DNA of 53,272 bases from Nocardia asiatica NBRC 100129 (GTDB taxonomy: Bacteria; Actinomycetota; Actinomycetes; Mycobacteriales; Mycobacteriaceae), in contig NZ_BAFS01000214.1 in the NCBI RefSeq assembly GCF_000308415.1, positions 1 to 53,272 of the forward strand. Direction: 5' to 3'. This document shows positions 33,337 to 41,603 of this stretch, piece after piece. Numbering within the stretch: the stretch's first letter is position 1; each line of letters starts with the position of its first letter. The translations under genes were made by a program, and so were the position numbers. A model generated the notes under the pieces. It ran no database searches. It had not been told where the DNA came from and worked only from the letters and a program-made list of their open reading frames with translations.

Positions 33337-34574
33337 CAGCTCCCCGCAGTCTGGATGTGCCGAGGTGCCCGGGTCGGAATTCCGACGCCGGGCACCTGGG
33401 GGCCTCCTGTCGCGGTGGGCCGTGGGTTGTTGTCGGTACATTCCGCCGGGTCCAGCGCGAGCCGGTACCCGCGTTTGACCACGGTCTGGATCGCCTTCGG
33501 CGTGCCGAGCCCGGCGCGCAGCCGGGCGATGGCGGTTTCCACCGCGTGCGTGTCCTCCCCGCCGCCGGGCAGGGCGGCCAGCAGGTCCTCGCGGGAGACG
33601 ACCCGGCCGGGCTGGCGGGCCAGCGAGCGCATCAGCGCCATCGGCGCGGGCGCCAGCTGACGCACCTGACCGTCGACCACCACGCACGCGCCGCGCACGC
33701 TGATGATGTGCCCGGCGGCGTGGATCCGGTTGGCACGCCGCGGCAGTTCCTCGGCGACGTGGCGGGCCAGCGCGCCGAGCCTGGCCCGGCCCGGCATCGA
33801 GGTGGGCACCCCGAGTTCCTCCAGCGGCGCCGCCGTGATCGGACCGACGCAGGCGGGCAGCACCCGGCCGCGCAGCGCGTACAGCAGTCCTTCCAGCAGC
33901 CCGGTTTCCTTGGCGCGCATCAACATCGACGCCACGGCGGGAGCGCTGGTGAACGTCACGCAATCCATGCCGGAGGTGACGATCGCCTCGATGAGGTGAT
34001 CCATCGGCCCCTGGTCGTCCGGCGGCACCCAGCGGTACACCGGCACCGGCACGACGTCCGCGCCCGCGCAGCGCAGCACCTCGCAGAAGTCGGGCACCGG
34101 CTCCCACTCCGTGGTGGCCCCGTGCAACTGCACGGCGATCCGCACGCCCTCCACGCCCTCGGCGAGCAGGTGATCGAGCACTTCGGCGGACGACTCGGAG
34201 GCGGGCGACCATTCCTCGCGCAATTCCGCCGCGCGGATGGCGCCCTTGGCCTTCGGGCCGCGCGCGAGCATCCGGGTGGTGCCCAAAGTCTCGCGCAGGT
34301 CCTCGGCGAGGCCCCAGCCCTCGGCCGCTTCCATCCATCCGCGGAAGCCGATTCCCGTGGTGGCCACGGTGATCTGCGGCGGATCGGCGACCAGCTGCCG
34401 GGTCACGCGCTCGAGCTCGTTGTCGTCGGCCAGTGGAATGATCCGGATCGCCGGCGCCGAGACGATGGTCGCGCCCCGTCGTTCCAGCAGAGTGGCGAAC
34501 TCCACCGCCCGCCGGGCCGCCGTGATGCCCACCGTGAATCCGGCCAGGCTTTCGCCCGCGTCAACAGTTGTCAT
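33333..34574 (-). CDS. nnaR: NnaR-type regulator: uroporphyrinogen-III synthase-like domain plus winged helix
   Basis: 413 residues. Residues 10-265 form a HemD-like domain: GFTVGITAARRAVEFATLLE, VATTGIGFRGW near 69, CVTFTSAPAVASML near 206 and CVGPITAAPLEELG near 247. Residues 285-375 are an OmpR/PhoB-type winged helix (QLAPAPMALMRSLARQPGRV, VETAIARLRAGLG, VVKRGYRL). This architecture is that of NnaR of mycobacteria and Streptomyces, a co-activator with GlnR of nitrite/nitrate assimilation genes. The last 40 residues are Pro/Thr-rich. Its place between nirD and the chelatase fits auto-control of the pathway. Enzymatic HemD activity is not assured. Confidence 0.9.
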   Translation of the reverse strand: MTTVDAGESLAGFTVGITAARRAVEFATLLERRGATIVSAPAIRIIPLADDNELERVTRQLVADPPQITVATTGIGFRGWMEAAEGWGLAEDLRETLGTTRMLARGPKAKGAIRAAELREEWSPASESSAEVLDHLLAEGVEGVRIAVQLHGATTEWEPVPDFCEVLRCAGADVVPVPVYRWVPPDDQGPMDHLIEAIVTSGMDCVTFTSAPAVASMLMRAKETGLLEGLLYALRGRVLPACVGPITAAPLEELGVPTSMPGRARLGALARHVAEELPRRANRIHAAGHIISVRGACVVVDGQVRQLAPAPMALMRSLARQPGRVVSREDLLAALPGGGEDTHAVETAIARLRAGLGTPKAIQTVVKRGYRLALDPAECTDNNPRPTATGGPQVPGVGIPTRAPRHIQTAGSW

Positions 34575-34580
34575 TGGCGT

Positions 34581-34982
34581 TCATCCATCCGAGGACGCGA
34601 GCCCGGTGGCGACCGGCTCGTTGGAAATCGAAACGATGCCGTCGTCCACGCGCACCGCGTACACCGGCAGCATCGCCGATTCGTCGTCCAGGCAACGCCC
34701 GTCGACCAGAGAGAACGCCTGCTTCAGCAGCGGCGAGGCCACGACGGGCACCCCACCGCGATCGCCGACGATCCCGCGCGACATGACCGCTGCCCGGCCG
34801 AACGGATCGATATTGCCTACGGCATACAGCATGCCGCCGTCGAGCAGGAACAGGGCGGCCTGTCGGCCACCTTTCAGCAACACCGCAACGCCGCGGCCGG
34901 GAATCAGGTAGTCGAGACGGCATGCCTGCGTCCACCCGGTGGTGGTAGCTGTGGCAATGCCGGGGGTATCGATCACGGTCAT
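34581..34982 (-). CDS. nirD: nitrite reductase (NADH) small subunit
   Basis: 133 residues with the Rieske-like fold of NirD: GWTQACRLDYLIPGRGVAVL, ALFLLDGGMLYAVGNIDPFG, RGIVGDRGGVPVVASPLLKQ and YAVRVDDGIVSI. As is normal for NirD, the Cys/His ligands of a Rieske cluster are absent. It is the small partner of NirB in cytoplasmic nitrite reduction to ammonium. ATG 34982 is preferred because GGAGG lies 9 nt upstream; ATG 34991 would touch the same site directly. Confidence 0.93.
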   Translation of the reverse strand: MTVIDTPGIATATTTGWTQACRLDYLIPGRGVAVLLKGGRQAALFLLDGGMLYAVGNIDPFGRAAVMSRGIVGDRGGVPVVASPLLKQAFSLVDGRCLDDESAMLPVYAVRVDDGIVSISNEPVATGLASSDG

Positions 34983-35046
34983 CGGTGTCATCCTCCAAAC
35001 GCCTTACTCATTGGTACCGACGTTCTGTTTCCTAGCGGTTAAGCGG

Positions 35047-37572
35047 TCATTTCCCCTGCGTGGCGACCGGAACTTCCGGCAGTCCCAGCAGTACGGGAAC
35101 CTTCCGCTCCCCGGAATCGTCGAAGGAAATCGTCGGATCGGCTTCCTCCGGGGCGTTGACGAACGACACGAAGCGAGACAGTTTCTCTTCGTCATCCAGC
35201 ACCGCGGCCCACTCGTCGCGGTAACCGGCGACATGCTGAGCCATCGCCGCTTCCAGATCATCGGCGATGCCGAGGCTGTCCTCGCAGATCACCTGCTTGA
35301 GATAGTCCATGCCGCCTTCCAGCGCCTCCTGCCACGGGGCGGTGCGCTGCAAACGGTCAGCGGTGCGGATGTAGAACATCAGGTACCGGTCGATGTACTT
35401 GATCAGCGTCTCGTCGTCGAGTTCGCCGGCCAGCAGCACCGCGTGCTTCGGGGTGAGGCCGCCGTTGCCGCCGACGTAGAGGTTCCAGCCGTTCTCGGTG
35501 GCGATCACGCCGACGTCCTTACCGCGCGCCTCGGCGCATTCGCGGGCGCAGCCGGAGACCGCCAGCTTCAGCTTGTGCGGCGAGCGCAGGCCGCGGTAGC
35601 GCTTCTCCAGCAGCACCGCCATGCCGACCGAGTCCTGCTGACCGTAGCGGCACCACGTCGATCCGACGCAGCTCTTCACGGTGCGCAGCGACTTGCCGTA
35701 GGCGTGGCCGGATTCCATGCCCGCGTCGACCAGCCGCTTCCAGATCAGCGGCAACTGCTCCACGCGCGCGCCGAACAGGTCGATGCGCTGGCCGCCGGTG
35801 ACCTTCACGTACAGGCCGAATTCCTTGGCCACCTCACCGATGGTGATCAACTGCTCGGCGGTGACCTCGCCGCCTGGCATCCGCGGCACCACCGAGTAGG
35901 TGCCGTTCTTCTGCAGGTTGGCCAGGAAGTGGTCGTTGGTGTCCTGCAGCGCGGCCTGTTCGCCGTCGAGGATGTGATCGCTGGAGGTGGAGGCCAGGAT
36001 GGACGCCACCGTCGGCTTGCAGATGTCGCAACCAGCGCCCTTGCCGTACTTGGCGATCAGGCCGGAGAAGGTGCGGATGCCGGTGACCTGCACGATCTGG
36101 AACAGCTCGGCGCGCGACTGCTCGAAGTGCTCGCACAGCGCCTTGGACATCTCCACGCCGGACTGCTCGAGCAGCTTCTTCAGCATGGGAACGCAACCGC
36201 CGCAGGAGGTTCCGGCGCTGGTGCAGCTCTTGATGGCCGGGACGTCGCAGGCGCCCTCGGCGATCGCCCCGCAGATCGCGCCCTTGGACACGTTGTTGCA
36301 CGAGCAGATCTGCGCGTCGTCGGGCAGCGAGTCGGCGCCCAGCTCGGCGCCCGCGGGCGAGATCAGCGCGGCCGGTTCGGCGGGCAGCGGACGGCCGACC
36401 AGCGGACGCAGCGCCGAGTAGGCGGTGGCGTCGCCGACCAGGATGCCGCCGAGCAGGATCTTGGCGTCGTCGGAGACGACGAGCTTGGCGTAGGTGCCCT
36501 TGGCCGCGTCGTGCAGCACGACCGACAGCGCGCCCTCGGTGACGCCGTGCGCGTCGCCGAAGCTGGCCACGTCGACACCCAGCAGCTTGAGTTTGGTCGA
36601 CATGTCCGCGCCCGGGAACTCGCCCGCGCCGCCCAGGAGGCGGTCCGCGACGATCTCGGCGGTGCTGTAGCCCGGCGCGACCAAGCCGTAGCACACGCCC
36701 TCGACGGCGGCGCACTCGCCGATGGCCCAGATGTTCGGGTCGGAGGTCTGCAAGCCGAGGTCGGTGATGATGCCGCCGCGCGGGCCGACCTCCAGTCCGG
36801 CGTCGCGGGCGATCTGGTCGCGGGGGCGCACACCGGCGGAGAACACCACGAGCCCGGCTTCGATCACCGTCTCGTCGGACAGCGTGACCTTCAGCCCCGT
36901 GCCGATCTGCTCGATCGCGGAGGTGCCCACCCCGGTGTGCACCTGCAGGCCGAGGTCGGTGACCAGCCGCTCCAGGATGGCGCCGCCGCCCTCGTCGACC
37001 TGGGCGGGCATCAGCCGGGTGTTGTACTCGACCACGTGCGGGGTGAGCCCGAGCAGACGCAGCGCGTTGGCGGCCTCCAAGCCGAGCAGGCCGCCGCCGA
37101 CCACCACGCCCGCCGCGCCGGGACCGGCGGCTTCGGCGGCCGCGCGGATACCGTCGAGGTCGTCGAGGGTGCGGTAGACGAAGCACTCGGGGTGATCGTG
37201 GCCGGGCACCGGAGGCACGAACGGGTAGGAACCGGTGGCCAGCACGAGCGCGTCGTAGGCGAGGATGTCGCCCGCCGAGGTCGTCACCTTGCGCGCGGCC
37301 TTGTCGATCGATTCGGCGCGCTGACCCAGCCGCAGCTCGACCAGCTCGTCACCGGCGTACTCGTTGCCGGGCAGCGCGAGCGCGCTCGCATCCCAGCTGC
37401 CGACGTAGGCCGAGAGGCCGACGCGGTCGTAGGCGGGCAGCTGCTCCTCGCTGAGCACGATGACCTGCCAGCGGCCTTCGGTGTCGCGCGAGCGCAGCGC
37501 CTCGACGAACCGGTGCCCGACCATGCCATGGCCGACGACCACCGCGGTCTTGCGAGCGACTGTGGGGTTCAT
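35047..37572 (-). CDS. nirB: nitrite reductase (NADH) large subunit
   Basis: 841 residues. The N-terminal FAD-NAD(P)H module starts VVVGHGMVGHRFVEALRS and contains a second Rossmann motif GVVVGGGLLGLEAANALR. Around 420-475 there is a BFD-type [2Fe-2S] domain: CSCNNVSKGAIC and CTSAGTSCGGC. The C-terminal half is the sulfite/nitrite reductase fold; the siroheme and [4Fe-4S] ligands lie in CVGSTWCRYG and SGCARECAEARG. It reduces nitrite to ammonium with NADH. AGGAGG lies about 9 nt before the ATG. It follows narK by 29 nt in the same operon. Confidence 0.96.
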   Translation of the reverse strand: MNPTVARKTAVVVGHGMVGHRFVEALRSRDTEGRWQVIVLSEEQLPAYDRVGLSAYVGSWDASALALPGNEYAGDELVELRLGQRAESIDKAARKVTTSAGDILAYDALVLATGSYPFVPPVPGHDHPECFVYRTLDDLDGIRAAAEAAGPGAAGVVVGGGLLGLEAANALRLLGLTPHVVEYNTRLMPAQVDEGGGAILERLVTDLGLQVHTGVGTSAIEQIGTGLKVTLSDETVIEAGLVVFSAGVRPRDQIARDAGLEVGPRGGIITDLGLQTSDPNIWAIGECAAVEGVCYGLVAPGYSTAEIVADRLLGGAGEFPGADMSTKLKLLGVDVASFGDAHGVTEGALSVVLHDAAKGTYAKLVVSDDAKILLGGILVGDATAYSALRPLVGRPLPAEPAALISPAGAELGADSLPDDAQICSCNNVSKGAICGAIAEGACDVPAIKSCTSAGTSCGGCVPMLKKLLEQSGVEMSKALCEHFEQSRAELFQIVQVTGIRTFSGLIAKYGKGAGCDICKPTVASILASTSSDHILDGEQAALQDTNDHFLANLQKNGTYSVVPRMPGGEVTAEQLITIGEVAKEFGLYVKVTGGQRIDLFGARVEQLPLIWKRLVDAGMESGHAYGKSLRTVKSCVGSTWCRYGQQDSVGMAVLLEKRYRGLRSPHKLKLAVSGCARECAEARGKDVGVIATENGWNLYVGGNGGLTPKHAVLLAGELDDETLIKYIDRYLMFYIRTADRLQRTAPWQEALEGGMDYLKQVICEDSLGIADDLEAAMAQHVAGYRDEWAAVLDDEEKLSRFVSFVNAPEEADPTISFDDSGERKVPVLLGLPEVPVATQGK

Positions 37573-37601
37573 CTGTTGGTCCTCCTGGACTGGATCGGGA
37601 T

Positions 37602-39122
37602 TCAGGCGCGGGCCGAGGAGCCGGCGGACTGGGACGAAGCGCTCCCGTCCGGGGAGCGGCCTGCTTCGGCTTCGAGCACGAACGTCTCGGCTTCGGTCAC
37701 GACATCGGAATCGGCGACGACCCGCGCGCTGGGACGGCGCAGGAAGACCGCCCAGACCACCAGGGCGCAGAGCACGTAGAAGCCCATGAACACCCAGAAC
37801 GCCGTGGTCGCCGAGTTGGTCGAGGCGTAGGAGGAGCGCAGCACCAGGTTGATGCCCACGCCGCCGAGCGCGCCGATGGCGCCGACGAAACCGATCAGCG
37901 CGCCGGAGGTGTTCTGCGACCACGCCGACCGCTGCGCCGGGGTCGCGTCCATGCTCCTGGACTTGGCCTCGAACACCGACGGGATGATCTTGGTGACCGA
38001 ACCGTTGCCGATGCCGGAGAGCACGAACAAGGCGATGAAGCCGACGACGAGGGCGGTCATCACCGCACCGCCGGCCACGCCGTTGTTACGGTCGGCGATC
38101 GTGCTGGCCACGGTGACCAGCACGGCCGCCGCCATCATCGCGCCGAAGACGTAGAGGGTGACCCGGCTGCCGCCGATGCGGTCGGCCCACTTGCCGCCGT
38201 ACGGGCGGGCCAGCGAGCCCAGCAGCGGGCCGATGAACGCGATCTGCGCGGCGTGCAGCGCGGCCTGCGCGACGCTGTCGCCGCCGGCCCGGAAGCTGAT
38301 CTGCAGGATCTGGCCGAACGCGAAGCTGTAGCCGATGAACGAGCCGAACGTGCCGATGTAGAGGAACGCGATCGCCCAGGACTGCGGCACCTTCAGCGCC
38401 GTGATCATGTAGGCCAGATCGGCCTTCTGACCGGGCAGGTTGTCCATGTACAGCGCGGCGCCCACGCCGGCGACCGCGATCAGCACCAGGTAGACCGCGC
38501 AGATCAGCGAGGCGTACCCGTTGCCGAGGGTCGCGATGACCAGCAGGCCCAGCAGCTGGATCACCGGAACGCCGATGTTGCCGCCGCCCGCGTTCAGGCC
38601 CAGCGCCCAGCCCTTGAGCCGCTGCGGGTAGAACGCGTTGATGTTGGTCATCGAGGAGGCGAAATTGCCGCCGCCGAATCCGGCGAACGCCGCGACCACC
38701 AGGAACGTGGTGTACGAGGTGCCGGGCTGGTTGATGAAGTACAGCGTGAGCAGCGTCGGGATCAGCAGCATCACCGCGCTGAACACCGTCCAGTTGCGCC
38801 CGCCGAACCGCGCGGTTGCGACGGTGTACGGGATGCGCAGGAACGCGCCGATCAGGGTCGGCATGGCGACCAGGAAGAACTTGCCCGCCGGGTCGATGCC
38901 GAACTTGTCGGTCGGCATGAACAGCACCATCACCGACCAGATCGACCAGACGGAGAAGCCGACGTGCTCGGCGAAGACCGACCAGATCAGGTTGCGGCGG
39001 GCGATGTCCTTGCCGCCCGCTTCCCAAGCGGCGACATCCTCCGCATCCCAGTGCTCGATGTGCGGCCTGCGGATCTTCGTCTGTCCCAGCGCTCCCAAAC
39101 GGTTACGCGTCAGCGTGCTCAA
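37602..39122 (-). CDS. narK: NarK-type nitrate/nitrite MFS transporter (in nirBD operon)
   Basis: 506 residues, 12 membrane segments. The nitrate signature motifs of the NarK/NNP family are visible: GFGGGNFASSMTNINAFYPQ near 150 and GIGNGSVTKIIPSVFEAKS near 375. The N-terminus has HWDAEDVAAWEAGGKDIARR, shared in pattern with the other NarK of this window. The C-terminal 45 residues are Ser/Ala/Glu-rich. It probably imports nitrate or exchanges nitrite for NirBD. TTG 39122 is chosen because GGGAGG lies 5 nt upstream; an in-frame TTG at 39197 lacks a site and covers non-coding-like sequence. Confidence 0.93.
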   Translation of the reverse strand: MSTLTRNRLGALGQTKIRRPHIEHWDAEDVAAWEAGGKDIARRNLIWSVFAEHVGFSVWSIWSVMVLFMPTDKFGIDPAGKFFLVAMPTLIGAFLRIPYTVATARFGGRNWTVFSAVMLLIPTLLTLYFINQPGTSYTTFLVVAAFAGFGGGNFASSMTNINAFYPQRLKGWALGLNAGGGNIGVPVIQLLGLLVIATLGNGYASLICAVYLVLIAVAGVGAALYMDNLPGQKADLAYMITALKVPQSWAIAFLYIGTFGSFIGYSFAFGQILQISFRAGGDSVAQAALHAAQIAFIGPLLGSLARPYGGKWADRIGGSRVTLYVFGAMMAAAVLVTVASTIADRNNGVAGGAVMTALVVGFIALFVLSGIGNGSVTKIIPSVFEAKSRSMDATPAQRSAWSQNTSGALIGFVGAIGALGGVGINLVLRSSYASTNSATTAFWVFMGFYVLCALVVWAVFLRRPSARVVADSDVVTEAETFVLEAEAGRSPDGSASSQSAGSSARA

Positions 39123-39377
39123 CGGGGCCTCCCAAAGTCGGTTGGCCCCACGGTAGGAAATGGGTATTGCCGAAATGCTGCGCGAAATGACCGTCAAATC
39201 AACGGTTGCTCACGATTACCGGTGTATCGGGGTGAGTTCCGCGTGAATGTTTCAGGCGTGTGACACAAGCGTTTCCGCGCGTCACGAAAAGGCCGATCCG
39301 GAAATCGACGGCCGGTGAGATGTGATGCGCGCTACGTTTTCTCGAATCGGATGCGCACATCCTGACTCGGTTCGCAC

Positions 39378-39419
39378 AGCCGCGCAACCGGAACTGTGAG
39401 ATTCCAGCCGGGCGCGGCT
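39378..39419 (-). terminator. hairpin after the CynX-type MFS gene
   Basis: AGCCGCGC (39378-39385) pairs with GCGCGGCT (39412-39419), with additional CCGGAA/TTCC pairing inside. It begins at the stop codon of the minus-strand MFS gene, so it would end that transcript before the narK promoter region. Confidence 0.4.
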
Positions 39420-40672
39420 CAGTTCCAGGTGTCTTCGAGCACGCGCGGCTTGCACGCCTGCCAGGCGCCGGCCAGCAGCACCAGCACCGCCACCCCGAGC
39501 ATCGCGAACGGAACGAGCCAGCCATCCGTCGCCGTGTGCAGCACACCGAACAGCAGCGGGCCCACACACGCCACCGCGTAGCCGACGCCCTGGGTGAATC
39601 CGGACAGCGCGGCCGACCCGGCGGGCGTGCGCGTGCGCAAGTTGATCAGCGTCAGCGCCATCGGGAAGGTGCTCGGGCCGAGACCGAGCACGACGACCCA
39701 CAGGATCGGCGCGGCCATCGGCGCGACGAGCAGACCCGCGAACGCTGTGAAGAACAGCACCGCGCAGGCCACCACGACCGGGAAGGGGTTGCGGAACCGG
39801 GCGACCACGGTCGGCGCGGTGAGCGCGGCGACCAGGCCGACCACGGCGAACAGCCCGACCATCGCTCCGCCGAACGCGGCGCCGGCGCCCGCCTCGGCGA
39901 AGATCTTCGGCAACCAGGTGAACATCGCGTAGGTGGTGAGCGAGGTCATGCCGAACATGCCCGCCATGCCCCACGCGATCGGCGAGCGCCACACGCGCCC
40001 GGTATCCGGCCGCTCCGGCACCGCCGTCCGGTCCGCGCCGTCATTTCCGCGCCGGCCGCGCAGCACCGCCAGCCAGGGCACCGCCGCGGCGAAGCCCAGC
40101 AGGCCCCAAACGCCGAGCGACACGCGCCAGCCGTACGCCTCCGCCACCGGGACCGCGGCGAAGGCGGGCACGACGGTGCCCAGTTGCACCATCACGATGT
40201 ACAGCGAGCTGATCACGGCGAGGCGATCCGGGAAGTAGCGCTTCACCAGCGGCGGAATCACCACGTTGCCGATACCCATGCCCGCGAGCGCGAGCGCGGA
40301 GAAGACCAGCAGTTCGGCGGTGCCCGACATCAGCACCCGGAGGAGCATGCCGCTGCCCGCCATCAGCATGGCGGTCAGCGCGGTGCGCTCCAGCCCGAGC
40401 CGCGCCGCCAGAACCGGCGTGAGCAGCCCCGACAGCGCGAACATGGCGGTGGGGATCATCCCGAAGACACCCACGACGGCAGCGCCGTAACCGATTTCGG
40501 CGCCGATCCGCTCGGCCAGGGGGCTGAACGCGGTGACCGCGACCCGCAGGGTGAGCGCCGACATCACGATGGCGGTGAGAACCAGCAGGCTGCCCTCGGT
40601 CAGCGCACGTCGACGGCGCTCGACCAGGACGGATTCCTGGGCAGCCGCGGTTTCCGGGAGGGTGGCAGTCAC
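39419..40672 (-). CDS. CynX/NimT-type MFS transporter
   Basis: 417 residues with about 12 membrane segments. It resembles the cyanate/nitroimidazole (CynX/NimT) branch of the major facilitator superfamily: LTLRVAVTAFSPLAERIGAE in the first segment, GMGIGNVVIPPLVKRYFPDR near 135 and a second-half SGFTQGVGYAVACVGPLLFG. The substrate is unknown; location next to nitrate transport is suggestive only. GTG 40672 is chosen because a TATGAT box lies exactly 6 nt before it (leaderless). The 65-nt region shared with the divergent GntR gene suggests control by that regulator. Confidence 0.88.
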   Translation of the reverse strand: MTATLPETAAAQESVLVERRRRALTEGSLLVLTAIVMSALTLRVAVTAFSPLAERIGAEIGYGAAVVGVFGMIPTAMFALSGLLTPVLAARLGLERTALTAMLMAGSGMLLRVLMSGTAELLVFSALALAGMGIGNVVIPPLVKRYFPDRLAVISSLYIVMVQLGTVVPAFAAVPVAEAYGWRVSLGVWGLLGFAAAVPWLAVLRGRRGNDGADRTAVPERPDTGRVWRSPIAWGMAGMFGMTSLTTYAMFTWLPKIFAEAGAGAAFGGAMVGLFAVVGLVAALTAPTVVARFRNPFPVVVACAVLFFTAFAGLLVAPMAAPILWVVVLGLGPSTFPMALTLINLRTRTPAGSAALSGFTQGVGYAVACVGPLLFGVLHTATDGWLVPFAMLGVAVLVLLAGAWQACKPRVLEDTWN

Positions 40673-40678
40673 CGAGGA

Positions 40679-40684
40679 ATCATA
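40679..40684 (-). promoter_or_regulatory. -10 box (TATGAT) of the MFS gene
   Basis: Minus-strand TATGAT, then TCCTCG, then GTG at 40672. A TTGCCG hexamer lies 18 nt upstream as a fair -35. This is the best-looking promoter of the leaderless set in this window. Confidence 0.55.
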
Positions 40685-40725
40685 GGATGACCGGATGATG
40701 CGCGGCAACGATTTGTGATGGGCGG

Positions 40726-40731
40726 TACTCT
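40726..40731 (+). promoter_or_regulatory. -10 box (TACTCT) of the gntR-type gene
   Basis: TACTCT, then GTCGAG, then GTG at 40738. The divergent TATGAT box of the MFS gene is about 42 bp away, so the two promoters cannot both be occupied freely, and one bound regulator could control both. Confidence 0.5.
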
Positions 40732-40737
40732 GTCGAG

Positions 40738-41409
40738 GTGCAACCCGTCCGGCGCACCAGCCTCATCGCCCAGGTCACCGAACAGCTGCGTGCCGAAATC
40801 CGTTCCGGCCGTTGGCCGATCGGCTCCCGCATCCCGACCGAGCCGGAGCTCACCGAGCTCACCGGCACCGGCCGCAACACGGTGCGCGAGGCCGTCCAGG
40901 CGCTCGTGCACGCGGGCATGCTGGAACGCCGCCAAGGTTCCGGAACCTATGTCATCGCGGCCTCCGACCTCGGCGGCACCCTGGGCAAATATTTCGCCGA
41001 CGCCGAGGAGCGCGACGTCCTGGAATTGCGCCTCGCGCTGGACGTCACCGCCGCCGCCTTGGCCGCGCGCCGCCGCGACGACACCGACATCGCCGATCTG
41101 CTGCGCCTGCTGGCCGAACGCGACGAGAAATGGGACGAGGACCCGGTCGCCTCGATCGAAGTGGACGTCCAGTTGCACCGCGCGATCGTCGTCGCGAGCC
41201 ACAACGCGGTCTACCTCGAGTTCTACGACTCACTGCTGCCCATCATCGAACAGGTCATTCGCGCGCGGACGGCGAAATCCGAAGACTCCTACCCCGAGGA
41301 ACACGCGGCCTTGGTGAACGCGGTGATCGACGGCGATCCCGAACGGGCCGCCTCGGCCACGCGCTGCTTCCTCAACTCGCTCATCGCGGAATATCCGGAC
41401 GCGCGATGA
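40738..41409 (+). CDS. GntR family regulator, FadR subfamily
   Basis: 223 residues. Winged helix at about 8-72: SLIAQVTEQLRAEIRSGRWP, GSRIPTEPELTELTGTGRNT, VREAVQALVHAGMLERRQGS. The helical FCD effector domain follows from about 92 to 215, with VLELRLALDVTAAALAA and the metal/ligand-binding His positions in VQLHRAIVVAS (near 147) and EEHAALVNAVIDGD. It probably represses the divergent MFS transporter gene in response to that transporter's substrate. GTG start lies 6 nt after a TACTCT box, so the mRNA is likely leaderless. Confidence 0.92.
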   Translation: MQPVRRTSLIAQVTEQLRAEIRSGRWPIGSRIPTEPELTELTGTGRNTVREAVQALVHAGMLERRQGSGTYVIAASDLGGTLGKYFADAEERDVLELRLALDVTAAALAARRRDDTDIADLLRLLAERDEKWDEDPVASIEVDVQLHRAIVVASHNAVYLEFYDSLLPIIEQVIRARTAKSEDSYPEEHAALVNAVIDGDPERAASATRCFLNSLIAEYPDAR

Positions 41410-41419
41410 ATCGCGACAG

Positions 41420-41435
41420 GTAACCAAGCGGTCAC
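41420..41435 (+). promoter_or_regulatory. candidate GlnR box upstream of second narK
   Basis: GTAAC, six bases, then GTCAC. The first half-site fits GTnAC exactly, and the two AC pairs are 9 nt apart, as in the actinobacterial GlnR motif; the second half-site deviates from GAAAC. It lies about 170 bp before the ATG of the transporter gene, a typical GlnR position. Confidence 0.4.
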
Positions 41436-41603
41436 CATACGAACCCGCGCGATGTGAGTCGGAATTGCCGGGAACGTCATCGAGGGCCACCGGGACGCAA
41501 CAAGCGGCTCATACCTTTGTCTCGACCGTAGCTAGGCACTCGACAGCCGCCGGCGGCACTGCGCCGCGATGAGGGCCGGTCGAGCCGAATCGAGAGGAAG
41601 CCG

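Noticed and set aside
34939..37779. Long open frame antisense to nirB
   Set aside because: Same codon-bias shadow effect; the minus strand encodes all NirB motifs.
39123..39197. N-terminal extension of narK from TTG 39197
   Set aside because: No ribosome binding site, lower GC and non-coding-like composition; TTG 39122 has GGGAGG at the right distance.
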